Part shown: in pieces, positions 17,654 to 25,010 of the stretch
How the letters are laid out: every line of letters starts with the position of its first letter
How positions within the stretch are numbered: the stretch's first letter is position 1
NCBI GenBank assembly: GCA_963762885.1
Contig: CAVXNH010000071.1
Span: 1 to 64,000 of the forward strand
Length of the DNA: 64,000 bases
Source: JASHVB01 sp963762885
Lineage (GTDB): Bacteria; Pseudomonadota; Alphaproteobacteria; Acetobacterales; Acetobacteraceae
Direction of reading: 5' to 3'
Position numbers and translations under genes: made by a program
Notes under the pieces: generated by a model
The model's input: the letters and a program-made list of their open reading frames with translations, nothing else
Told to the model about the DNA's origin: nothing
The model's database searches: none

Positions 17654-18184
17654 ATGGCCATGCGCACTCTTTTGCCGCCGGGCCTCGCTGCCATCCTGGC
17701 CGCCTTATGCCTCATTCAGCCGATCCGCGCAGGAGCAGAAGACCCGGTGCGTCCCGGGGCGGGCGCGGCTCCCGGCGCGTCCGCCGGCGTCTCCTCGGCC
17801 GGGCAATATCCCAATGAAGCGCCCTTCCTGACGGAGAACGGCGCAGCGATGGACAAGATGATGACCGGCATGGACGTCAAACCCACCGGCGATGTCGATG
17901 CGGACTTCGCCGCCATGATGATTCCGCACCATCAAGGTGCGATCGACATGGCAATGGCCGAGCTGCGCTATGGCAAGAACGAGCAGCTGCGTCGCATCTC
18001 ACAGGAGATCGTCGTCGATCAGCAGCAGGAGATCATCGCTATGCGCCTGGCGCTCGGACAGAAGCTGCCCGTCGCGGCGCCGGCGCCAACTCAGGTTCCC
18101 GCCGGCAGGCCAACCGCCGTTTCCGCACCGGGCCAGACGTTGATGCCGCCGGACTCGATGTCCTCGTCCATGAAGATGCAATAG
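17654..18184 (+). CDS. Exported DUF305 protein
   Basis: Protein of 176 residues with a Sec signal (residues 1-27). The DUF305 signature is complete: DADFAAMMIPHHQGAIDMA, followed by a helical stretch with AELRYGKNEQLRRISQEI and QQQEIIAMR. Members are ferritin-like helical bundles; the H-H pair and the methionine-rich ends (MDKMMTGM, SMKMQ) suggest metal, perhaps copper, binding. The ATG at 17654 is chosen because the signal begins there. The propeller gene starts 12 bases downstream, so the two form an operon and probably act together in the periplasm. The role is inference. Confidence 0.85.
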   Translation: MAMRTLLPPGLAAILAALCLIQPIRAGAEDPVRPGAGAAPGASAGVSSAGQYPNEAPFLTENGAAMDKMMTGMDVKPTGDVDADFAAMMIPHHQGAIDMAMAELRYGKNEQLRRISQEIVVDQQQEIIAMRLALGQKLPVAAPAPTQVPAGRPTAVSAPGQTLMPPDSMSSSMKMQ

Positions 18185-18196
18185 GAGCGAATAGCC

Positions 18197-19651
18197 ATGC
18201 CGCGTCATTGTTATTCAGGCTCGCTGCTGGCGGCCATCATGCTGGCCGGTTCGCTGCCGGCCTTGGGCGGACAGGCTCCCGGTAGCGCCGGCGCTGCAGA
18301 TGTCCCGGTAAGCCATCATGACCGTGTCTATGCGGCGGAACAATTCTCCAACACGGTCTCGGTGACCGATCCGGCGGACAACAGGCTCCTCGGTGTCATC
18401 CGCCTGGGCGATCCGAGCCCGACCAACTTCAGCCCGCTCTACAAGGGTCAGCTCCTGGTTCACGGCATGGGTTTCTCACCCGACCACAAAACACTGGCAG
18501 TGGTGTCGATCGGCTCGAACTCCGTCACCTTCATCGACACCGCCACGAACGCCGTAACCCATACGACCTATGTCGGACGCTCTCCGCACGAAGCGTTCTA
18601 TACGCCGGATGGCAGCGAGGTCTGGGTGACGGTGCGCGGCGAGAACTATGTCGAGGTTCTCGATGCCAAGACCTTCGAAGAGAAAACCCGCATCGTGACG
18701 CCGGCCGGACCCGGCATGCAGATCTTCTCGCCCGACGGCAAATACGGCTACGTGTGCTCGTCTTTCAATCCGGAAGTCGACGTCGTGACCGTCGCCGATC
18801 ACCGGATCGTCGCACGGGTAAAGCAGGCGAGCCCGTTCTGCCCCAATATAGCCGCGACACCTGACGGCAAGCAGGTCTGGTTCACGCTGAAGGACACCGG
18901 CAAGGCCCAAGTCTTCAATGCGCAACCCCCGTTCGACCTGATCGATACGCTCGACACCGGTCCAATCACGAACCATGTGAACTTCGTCCACAATGCCAAC
19001 GGTACCTTCGCCTACGTCACGGTTGGCGGGCTCAACGAGGTGAAGGTCTTCCGCACGGATGATTTCGCGCAGGTCGCGACAATTCCGGTGGGCAATCTGC
19101 CGCACGGCGTCTGGCCTTCGGGGGACGGCACGCGGATCTATGTGGGCCTGGAGAACGCCGACGCGCTTGCCGCGATCGATACCGCGACCAACAAGGTCGT
19201 CGCCACCATCCCGATCGGCCAGGCGCCCAAGGCGATCGCCTATGTTCCGAATGCGGTCACCGAGGGTGAGGGCACTGAAAACCTGCAGCCGCTCGGACTC
19301 GCCGGCAATGCTGTGCACCTCTCCCTCGCGACGACAACGCAACCGACAAAACCGGCCACCAGCGTCAGCCTGTTCGACCAGGGATTGATCCAGGTCGTCC
19401 AGGCCTCGGTCACCGGTCTCGAGCCAAAGAAGCCATATCTGTTGGGCCTGGCGGGTAATCCGGGGGGCGCCGGCGAGATCCAGCCTCTCGCTGCATTCAT
19501 CAGCAATCCGGCCGGTTCTGCGATCGTCAATGCCGTGGGTCCTATCCGGCAGATCGTGCAAGGTGAGGCGCCGGCGGAGCGTCGCTATCTGGTCATCGCC
19601 GAAGGGATTGCTGTGCAGCCGGGCAAAGTCGTGCAGGTCCAAGTGCGGTGA
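18197..19651 (+). CDS. Exported YVTN/YncE-type beta-propeller protein
   Basis: Protein of 484 residues with an N-terminal signal (AAIMLAGSLPALGG). About seven blades follow with YVTN-family words: VYAAEQFSNTVSVTDPADNR, SVTFIDTATNAV, YVEVLDAKTFEEK, VDVVTVADHRIVARV, VKVFRTDDFAQVATIPVGNL and ALAAIDTATNKVVATIPIGQ. A C-terminal domain of about 110 residues (from GLAGNAVHLSL) is predicted to be beta-rich and is not a blade. The gene lies 12 bases after the DUF305 gene. Related pairs occur in metal-handling or methylotrophy clusters, but that link is weak. It is probably a periplasmic binding or scaffold protein. Confidence 0.85.
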   Translation: MPRHCYSGSLLAAIMLAGSLPALGGQAPGSAGAADVPVSHHDRVYAAEQFSNTVSVTDPADNRLLGVIRLGDPSPTNFSPLYKGQLLVHGMGFSPDHKTLAVVSIGSNSVTFIDTATNAVTHTTYVGRSPHEAFYTPDGSEVWVTVRGENYVEVLDAKTFEEKTRIVTPAGPGMQIFSPDGKYGYVCSSFNPEVDVVTVADHRIVARVKQASPFCPNIAATPDGKQVWFTLKDTGKAQVFNAQPPFDLIDTLDTGPITNHVNFVHNANGTFAYVTVGGLNEVKVFRTDDFAQVATIPVGNLPHGVWPSGDGTRIYVGLENADALAAIDTATNKVVATIPIGQAPKAIAYVPNAVTEGEGTENLQPLGLAGNAVHLSLATTTQPTKPATSVSLFDQGLIQVVQASVTGLEPKKPYLLGLAGNPGGAGEIQPLAAFISNPAGSAIVNAVGPIRQIVQGEAPAERRYLVIAEGIAVQPGKVVQVQVR

Positions 19652-19723
19652 TACGCATCGCCGGCCTTTCGGTGCGGCGACGTCCGGTCGGGTGTTTATC
19701 TGGGGTCGACGATCACGGGTGAT

Positions 19724-19870
19724 ATGGCGAGTTTCATTGACCCGATCATCCCGGCGCTGCACCGCTATGCTCGCGCTCTGGTACGGGATCGCTCGACCGC
19801 CGACGATCGGGTGCAGGACTGCCTGGAGCTTGCTGTCGCCCGATCACAGCGGCCGCGTCGGTCACTATTC
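19724..19870 (+). pseudogene. N-terminal stub of an ECF sigma factor
   Basis: The first 45 codons read ATG, then SFIDPIIPALHRYARALVRD, then RSTADDRVQDCLELAVAR, which matches region 2 of ECF RNA polymerase sigma factors (RYARALVRD, DDLVQDCLERA in typical members). The match ends abruptly; downstream there is neither the rest of region 2 nor region 4, only repeat sequence. A stub of this size cannot act as a sigma factor. It lies about 70 bases after the propeller gene and may once have controlled that operon. Confidence 0.55.
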
Positions 19871-20049
19871 TGGCAAACTCCGGTCACTTGCCCGGGCGGA
19901 AATCACACGTACTCTCGCGGGAGCTTGCTTCGCTTCGCCAGCAAGGAGCAAGGCCTCAAGCGGAGGGGGAGGGTCCTTATCCCGACGACGTCCGCAGTTT
20001 CATCCAGGGCGGATCGGCCTCGGCGGACGATGGCCAACTAGCAAGAAAC

Positions 20050-20160
20050 AGCGCGCCGCCGTATCATGGCCGGCCTGCGCCGGCCATGATACGGGGGACA
20101 ACGGTTTCATTCAGGGCGGGTCGGCAGCGCCGGCCGGTGGCCAAGTCGCAATGACGAAAT
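20050..20160. repeat. Composite palindrome plus 'TTTCATTCAGGGCGGGTCGGC' block
   Basis: A perfect hairpin gtatcatggccggcctgc / gcgccggccatgatac (20061-20092) is followed by 'gtttcattcagggcgggtcg' and 'ggtggccaagtcgcaatgac'. The second block recurs at 56165-56218 and, degraded, at 20000-20042. It lies next to the truncated sigma factor and aminotransferase genes. Confidence 0.7.
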
Positions 20161-20197
20161 TGGGCGCGGAATTGATCGTTCGACCGACCGCGGTACC

Positions 20198-20674
20198 CTA
20201 CCGCCATCCCTTCAGCCGCGCCGCCGCCTCGCGCATGTCCGCCTCAGGCCCGCAGTACGAAAACCGCAGGAACCGCCGGCCGCGCGTGCGGTCGAAGTCC
20301 ACGCCCGGGCTGACGGCGATCCCGGCCTCGGCCAGCATCCGCGCGCAGAACGCCTCGCTGTCGTTCGAGCGGTCGGCGATGTCGGCGAACAGGTAGAACG
20401 CGCCCTCGGCCGGTGACAGCCGCGAAAACCCCGCCTCGGGCAGCGCGCGCAGCAGATGGTCGCGCGACCGGCGGTAGCGGGCGACATTCGCCTCAAGTTC
20501 CGGCCGGCAATCGAACGCCGCCTCAGCGACGATCTGCGACAAATGCGGCGCGCTGATGAACAGGTTCTGCGCCAGGCACTCCACCGGGCGCACCAGGTCC
20601 TCCGGCAACAGCAGCCAGCCCACCCGCCAGCCGGTCATCGAGAAGTACTTCGAGAAGACTTCCCGGTTGCACAC
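20198..20674 (-). pseudogene. Class I/II aminotransferase, C-terminal half only
   Basis: The remaining 158 codons are the C-terminal half of a PLP fold-type I aminotransferase. They begin at the lysine motif (SKYFSMTGWRVGW) and run through ISAPHLSQIVAEAAF to GRRFLRFSYCGPEADMREA. The N-terminal half, with the cofactor-phosphate and substrate segments, is absent. The break near 20680 coincides with the start of the recombinase remnant on the other strand, so an insertion or rearrangement removed it. The product cannot be an active enzyme. Confidence 0.8.
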
Positions 20675-20720
20675 AGCACGTCGGTTGTGCTACGTTGAGG
20701 TTATAACGAGACAATTAGCT

Positions 20721-21126
20721 ATGACCAATTTGAATCCTGGCGCCGAACCTCTGACGTGGTTGGCGCCCATTCCAGGCATCTCATACGCTCGCGTTTCTAG
20801 CGAGAAGCAGCTTTCCGGTGAGGGCCTCGGGCGCCAACTGAAAGGTACGACCGACTGGATAGCGGCGCACCCGCATTACCCCATTCGACTCGTATTTGAC
20901 ACTGACCGATGAGGCCCGATCTGCATGGAAGGGCGACCATCTGGCCGGAGATGGCGCACTTGGCAAGCTACTTGAGATGGTGCGAGCCGGAACTATCAAC
21001 CGAGGAACTGTTCTGCTGGTCGAGGCGTTGGACAACTCTCTCGCCAGGATGTGTGGAAGGCGACACACCAACTCACCGGATTGGTAACCGCTGGCAGCAC
21101 GGTCATAACAACTCGCGACAATAAGA
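20721..21126 (+). pseudogene. Serine site-specific recombinase, broken
   Basis: The frame from ATG 20721 begins with a resolvase N-terminus: ISYARVSSEKQLSGEGLGRQ, where the S in RVSS is the nucleophile position. A frameshift near 20900 moves to a frame with SAWKGDHLAGDGALGKLLEM and INRGTVLLVEALD. A second near 21030 moves to LSRQDVWKATHQLTGLVTAG then STVITTRDNKM. These are consecutive parts of the catalytic domain of a large serine recombinase. The left ISL3 element then cuts the gene. With two frameshifts and no C-terminal DNA-binding domain it is inactive. It probably belonged to an integrated element. Confidence 0.75.
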
Positions 21127-22507
21127 TGGGTCTTCAGGAGATCGAGTGGGTGGTTCTGGGGGGTCATAGCACCGGAAGCATGCATGAGAGGACCTTGAGG
21201 CGGAGGTATTCCTCGTCCTTCAGCCCATAGGCTCGGCGCTGGAACACTCTTATCTTGTTGTTAAGCCCCTCGACGAAGCCCAGTGAGACTTTGTTCTCCG
21301 GCTTGCAGTAAGCGGCGATGCCGTCCCAGTGACGGTCGATCATGCCGGCAAACCGTTCATAGGGCTTGAGCCGCTGCCATTTTAGGCTGGCGCGCCAGTT
21401 GTCGAAGAAGCGTCGAGCCCAGCCCTCGCGACGGTAGGTCCAGAGCTGGCCGAACGCCTCCTTCAGGAGATAGGCGGTGTTCAGGCGCTTGTTGGCAGCC
21501 AGCAGCAATGCGAGCGACCGCTTGCCATCCATTGTCAAATTGTCGCGGTGCGACAGCAGCGTGTACTTCTGGCCCTTGACGAAGCGTCGGTCCTTGCCGC
21601 GCAGCCGCGCATATTCAGCCTTGCGCACCTTGTCGAGCGCCTCACCGAGATGGCGCATGATGTGGAATTTGTCGAACAGGATCGCCGCTTGTGGGGCCTT
21701 GTCTCGCGCAACGTTGCGGAACGGCTTCCACAGGTCCATCACGATTAGCTTGATTTTGCTGGTCTTCTCGGGTCCCAGCCACGCGTAGAACTGCGCCATG
21801 CTGGCCTCTGAGCGGTCATCGCCGCCGAACCAGATCGGTCGCTTGCGAACGAGGTCACTGACCACGATGCGGTAGTTGTGGCCCTTGCGGATGGAGATCT
21901 CGTCGACGCCGATCGCCCTGGGTCCCAGCGTGCCGGCGCGCTCGATCTGGGCTCTCATGTACTGCATCTCCAGAAGCTTGACCGTGTCCCAGTCGAGCTT
22001 CAGTTCCTTCGCGACGTCACGGATCGAAGCCTGCCGGCAGCGGCGGCCGACATAGAACGCAAACCGCTTGGTGAAGCGCGGATTGTCCGCCAGGAAATCC
22101 AGCCGCTCGCGCTTCACGGCGCCGCAGGTGCGGCACGCCACGCGCCGAACCTCGAGTTCCAGGACGATGCGGAACCCGGCGCTCGACAGATCGCGAACCC
22201 GCCGTATCCGCCGGTGGTAGCACCCTGTCTGCCTCTGACCGCAGCCATCGCAGACGGTTTTTTTGAGCGCCGATCCAGCTTAACGATCCGCAAGTCTGGA
22301 TCACCAAACACCCCCCGCACGGTCGCTTGCGCGTGGAAGCCTACGAACGAATATCCATCTGACAGACGATGCTGTCGCTTGCCTGATCTCCCCATGCCTC
22401 ATCATGCCGGATTTCGAAAGCGCTCCAAGCCCCAGAAAGCCAATATCCATGCATGCTTCCGGTGCTATGACCCCTCAGAACTACCCACTCGATCTCCTGA
22501 AGACCCA
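21127..22507. mobile_element. ISL3-family insertion sequence, copy type 1
   Basis: About 1.38 kb bounded by long inverted repeats. The left end reads tgggtcttcaggagatcgag, then tgggtggttctggggggtca; the right end is its complement with two mismatches over about 60 bases. One minus-strand transposase gene fills it. It is inserted into the serine recombinase gene. I could not find the expected 8-bp target duplication in the flanks, so the outer boundaries may be off by a few bases or the duplication may be lost. Confidence 0.85.
21164..22395 (-). CDS. ISL3-family transposase, read through an A7 slippery site
   Basis: DDE transposase of the ISL3 family. The main frame (from about 22260 down) has zinc-finger-like cysteines (CDGCGQ, later CRTCG), a helix-turn-helix, IGVDEISIRKGHNYR with the first catalytic Asp, KLIVMDLWKPF, ILFDKFHIMRHL and GFVEGLNNKIRVFQRRAYG with the final Glu. 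The natural start lies in another frame at 22395 (ATG, then GRSGKRQHRLSDGYSF). The two frames meet at TCA AAA AAA C, a canonical A-AAA-AAA heptamer whose -1 slip gives SKK-TVCDGC without a stop. It may be programmed frameshifting or a disabling mutation. Confidence 0.82.
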
Positions 22508-22800
22508 CTATTGGAACCATCTGATAGCGGCGGAAATCGTATCAACAGACCGCAAGCCTTTTTCAGGCCGCAAGATCACTGACTGCCGCAACGGCGCAGA
22601 GCAAGCACAGGGAAAGCGGCGAAAGTTTGACGCGGCATGGGCGATGCCGTGCAAGATATTACCGATAAGCGGTATGGGTGGAAATCACCCCTAAAGGTCA
22701 TGGCCGAAGCGATAGAGCGGATTAGCTTTCCAGCCGCCTAGGAAGGCACCAGGAAGGCCAGAGAGGAGCCAGGGCGCAAAAAAGGTCCCGGCTCTTTTCT
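22508..22800. other. Gene-free stretch between two insertion sequences
   Basis: 293 bases with no convincing gene. Short open frames exist in several phases, but none shows a known motif or continues the recombinase. The right part is purine-rich (ccaggaaggccagagaggag). It may be the displaced remainder of the sequence interrupted by the left IS. Confidence 0.4.
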
Positions 22801-24313
22801 GGTTCTTCGCTGTTTCACGTGGGTAGTAACGACTTCAAGCCGGCAGTTTGAGGTCGAGCTTGCCAGCGAGCAAGTAGACCATGGCCTTGAGGTTGTGGCT
22901 TGAGCGATAGCCGCGTGCCTTGGCCTTGGCAGCCTGCACCAGGCTGTTGATGCCCTCGATCAGTCCATTGGCAATCTTGCTGTCGAACCAGCGGAGTATG
23001 CCGTCCCAGTGACGCTTGACAGTGCGGGCAGCCTCGATCATCGGGTCCAATCGGCTGTGGGTGGCCCAGAAGTACCACGCTTTGAGATAGTTGGCGCCCG
23101 CTTCGAGCGAGGATTGATCGTAGAGCTCCTGGAAGGCGAGCCGGATCTGATAGGCCCGGCCCGTCTTGAGATGGCGCGTCGGAAGGCTCTCCAGTGCGGC
23201 CCGTTGGCGGCTCGACAGGTTGGTTGGATTGCGCAGCCAGAGGTAGCGGGTACCGCGTAGCACGGTCTGGCTCTTCTGCTCGGCGCGACGTACCCGATCG
23301 ACCGCATCGTTGACGATCTTGACGGCATGGAACTTGTCGAACGTCACCGCCGCCTTCGGCAGGCTCTCGGCGGTACCCTTGATGAAGGCCGGGCTCATGT
23401 CGATACAGACCTCGTCGACAGCATCGGGATCGCCGCCATGCTCGGCAAGGTCGTCGGCAAAGGCCGCAACGGTCTCGGCGTCCTTGCCGTCGGTTGCGAA
23501 CACCACGCGGGCCTGGTCGATGTCGACAAACAGGGTGATGTAGTCGTGGCCGCGCCGTGCCGCAGTCTCGTCGATCGCAACCCGGGTCACCGCCGAGGCA
23601 TCGCTGTCCGCCCGGGCCTGCTCAACATAATGATGCAGCACACGCCACAGCCTGGTGTCATGCTCGCCAACCTGCCTGGCAACCGCATTGACCGGCATCG
23701 CCGGAAACATCGCCATGACCAGCGCTTCGAACAGCAAGGTGAAGCCGCTGCCCGCACGTGCCCAGGGGACGCCGACCTTCTTGACCCCACAATTGTTACA
23801 CCGCACGCGTGGCACACGGGCATGCAGCCAAGCCTGGTGCTGGAAGAAGTTGAGATGACGCCAGGTCATTTGCTCGGTGTCGTGAGCCGGGCAGTTCGCG
23901 CCGCCGCACTCCGGGCAGGAGAAGCGGCTGCCCGCGGGGAAGTCGATGTGGATATCGAGACGATGTGCCCCGGGGTCGAAGTCGCTGCCGGTCACCGTCC
24001 AGGGTGGCGTCAGGCCCAACGCCAGTTGCAGCAGGTTGGTGTCGCGCATTGCTGTGCCTCCCGTGACCCGACCGGTCCGAGCATGGCGCCACGCACAGCC
24101 CCCCTCAAGGACGCTTCGCGCCGCGCGAGCGCGGTGGCCCCAGCAAAGGGCCGGGGCCATCCTTGACCGGGGCTGTGCCGGGCGCCCAGGGGTCCTCAGG
24201 CCGGGACGAAGAAACGGCCCCTTTCAGCCGAACAAAGAAACATGACCAAATGGGCTGGCGCCGGGATGAGACAAGGGACGGTCGTTGCCACCCACTCAGA
24301 ACAGCGAAGAGGC
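22801..24313. mobile_element. ISL3-family insertion sequence, type 2
   Basis: About 1.5 kb. Imperfect terminal inverted repeats: the left reads ggttcttcgctgtttcacgt followed by gggtagtaacgac, and the right end is the complement of gcctcttcgctgttctgagt followed by gggtggcaacgac. It carries one full-length minus-strand transposase. It differs clearly from the IS at 21127-22507. Its right end abuts the decayed copy of the RND gene. No target duplication was recognised by eye. Confidence 0.8.
22835..24049 (-). CDS. ISL3-family transposase (intact)
   Basis: Transposase of 404 residues, the usual ISL3 length. I chose the ATG at 24049 because GGGAGGCACAGC precedes it and the product begins MRDTNLLQLALGL. 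An N-terminal zinc-binding region (SCPECGGANCPAHD and VRCNNCG), a helix-turn-helix, and the DDE core follow: VAIDETAARRGHDYIT, DEVCIDMSPAFIKG, AVTFDKFHAVKIVN and ANGLIEGINSLVQAAKAKAR. No frameshift or stop interrupts it, so the element may still be active. It shares only family-level similarity with the neighbouring ISL3 transposase. Confidence 0.92.
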   Translation of the reverse strand: MRDTNLLQLALGLTPPWTVTGSDFDPGAHRLDIHIDFPAGSRFSCPECGGANCPAHDTEQMTWRHLNFFQHQAWLHARVPRVRCNNCGVKKVGVPWARAGSGFTLLFEALVMAMFPAMPVNAVARQVGEHDTRLWRVLHHYVEQARADSDASAVTRVAIDETAARRGHDYITLFVDIDQARVVFATDGKDAETVAAFADDLAEHGGDPDAVDEVCIDMSPAFIKGTAESLPKAAVTFDKFHAVKIVNDAVDRVRRAEQKSQTVLRGTRYLWLRNPTNLSSRQRAALESLPTRHLKTGRAYQIRLAFQELYDQSSLEAGANYLKAWYFWATHSRLDPMIEAARTVKRHWDGILRWFDSKIANGLIEGINSLVQAAKAKARGYRSSHNLKAMVYLLAGKLDLKLPA

Positions 24314-24324
24314 GAAAAATCTTG

Positions 24325-24870
24325 ATTCGCAGCGAAGTGCCAATTGCGGGTCTATACTTGCGCGGCTTGGCAACGCCGGGCGATCGTGCCTGACACGTCC
24401 AGCCCGGAGCCCGGCGATAACGGCGATGGCACGGCACCACACCCGCAACGACCTTTTCCGCCCCTTTCATCGCCCGCCCGGTCGCGACCTTCCTGCTCGG
24501 CGTCCTCCTGCCAGGGGACGTCGGCTCCCGCTTCCTCCCGGTCTCCGCCCTCCCCAGTCGTGGCCTTCGCCGGCCGTCCCGGCGCCGGACCCGGAAACCA
24601 TGGCAAACTCCATCGCCGCCCCGCTGGAACGCCGCATCGGCGAAACCTCCGGCGTCACCGAGCTCACCTCGATCTCCGCCGTCGGCACCTCCAGCATCGT
24701 CATCCAATTCGACATCGATCGCGACATGAACGGTGCCGCGCATATAACGTGCAGGCGACGATCAATGCCGCCATCACCGACCTGCCATCCGCTCGTTCTA
24801 TCGCAACTTCAATCCGTCCGACGTGCCGATCATGACGATTTCGCGGGCGTCGGAAAGGCTGCCCACCGCT
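24325..24870 (+). pseudogene. Decayed 5' copy of an RND efflux pump gene
   Basis: This stretch is a mutated direct repeat of about 27050-27605, covering the promoter-side leader and the first 140 codons of the live RND gene. The start codon, ATG in the live copy, is ACG here (24448). Small deletions break the frame, for example at the VPSADIPT region. Recognisable fragments remain: MANSIAAPLERRIGE, then TSGVTELTSISAVG, then SIVIQFDIDRDMNGAAH. The copy ends near 24870. It probably derives from a tandem duplication or from a neighbouring paralogous pump gene, most of which is lost. Confidence 0.8.
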
Positions 24871-25010
24871 CACTACTTGTGCCGCAAGTATTGCTTGTCA
24901 TGCGCTCTGTCGAACAGCTACGCTTCGGGTCAGATGGCTCGTTGGGCCAGACTTCCGGAGGATATTGCGCCGATCGCCTGTGCCTTGAGCAGCGGCCGTA
25001 GGAGCTGGAA

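Noticed and set aside
18476..19762. 428-codon minus-strand frame over the YVTN propeller gene
   Set aside because: Asp/Arg/His-rich shadow; the plus strand carries a signal peptide and repeated blade motifs.
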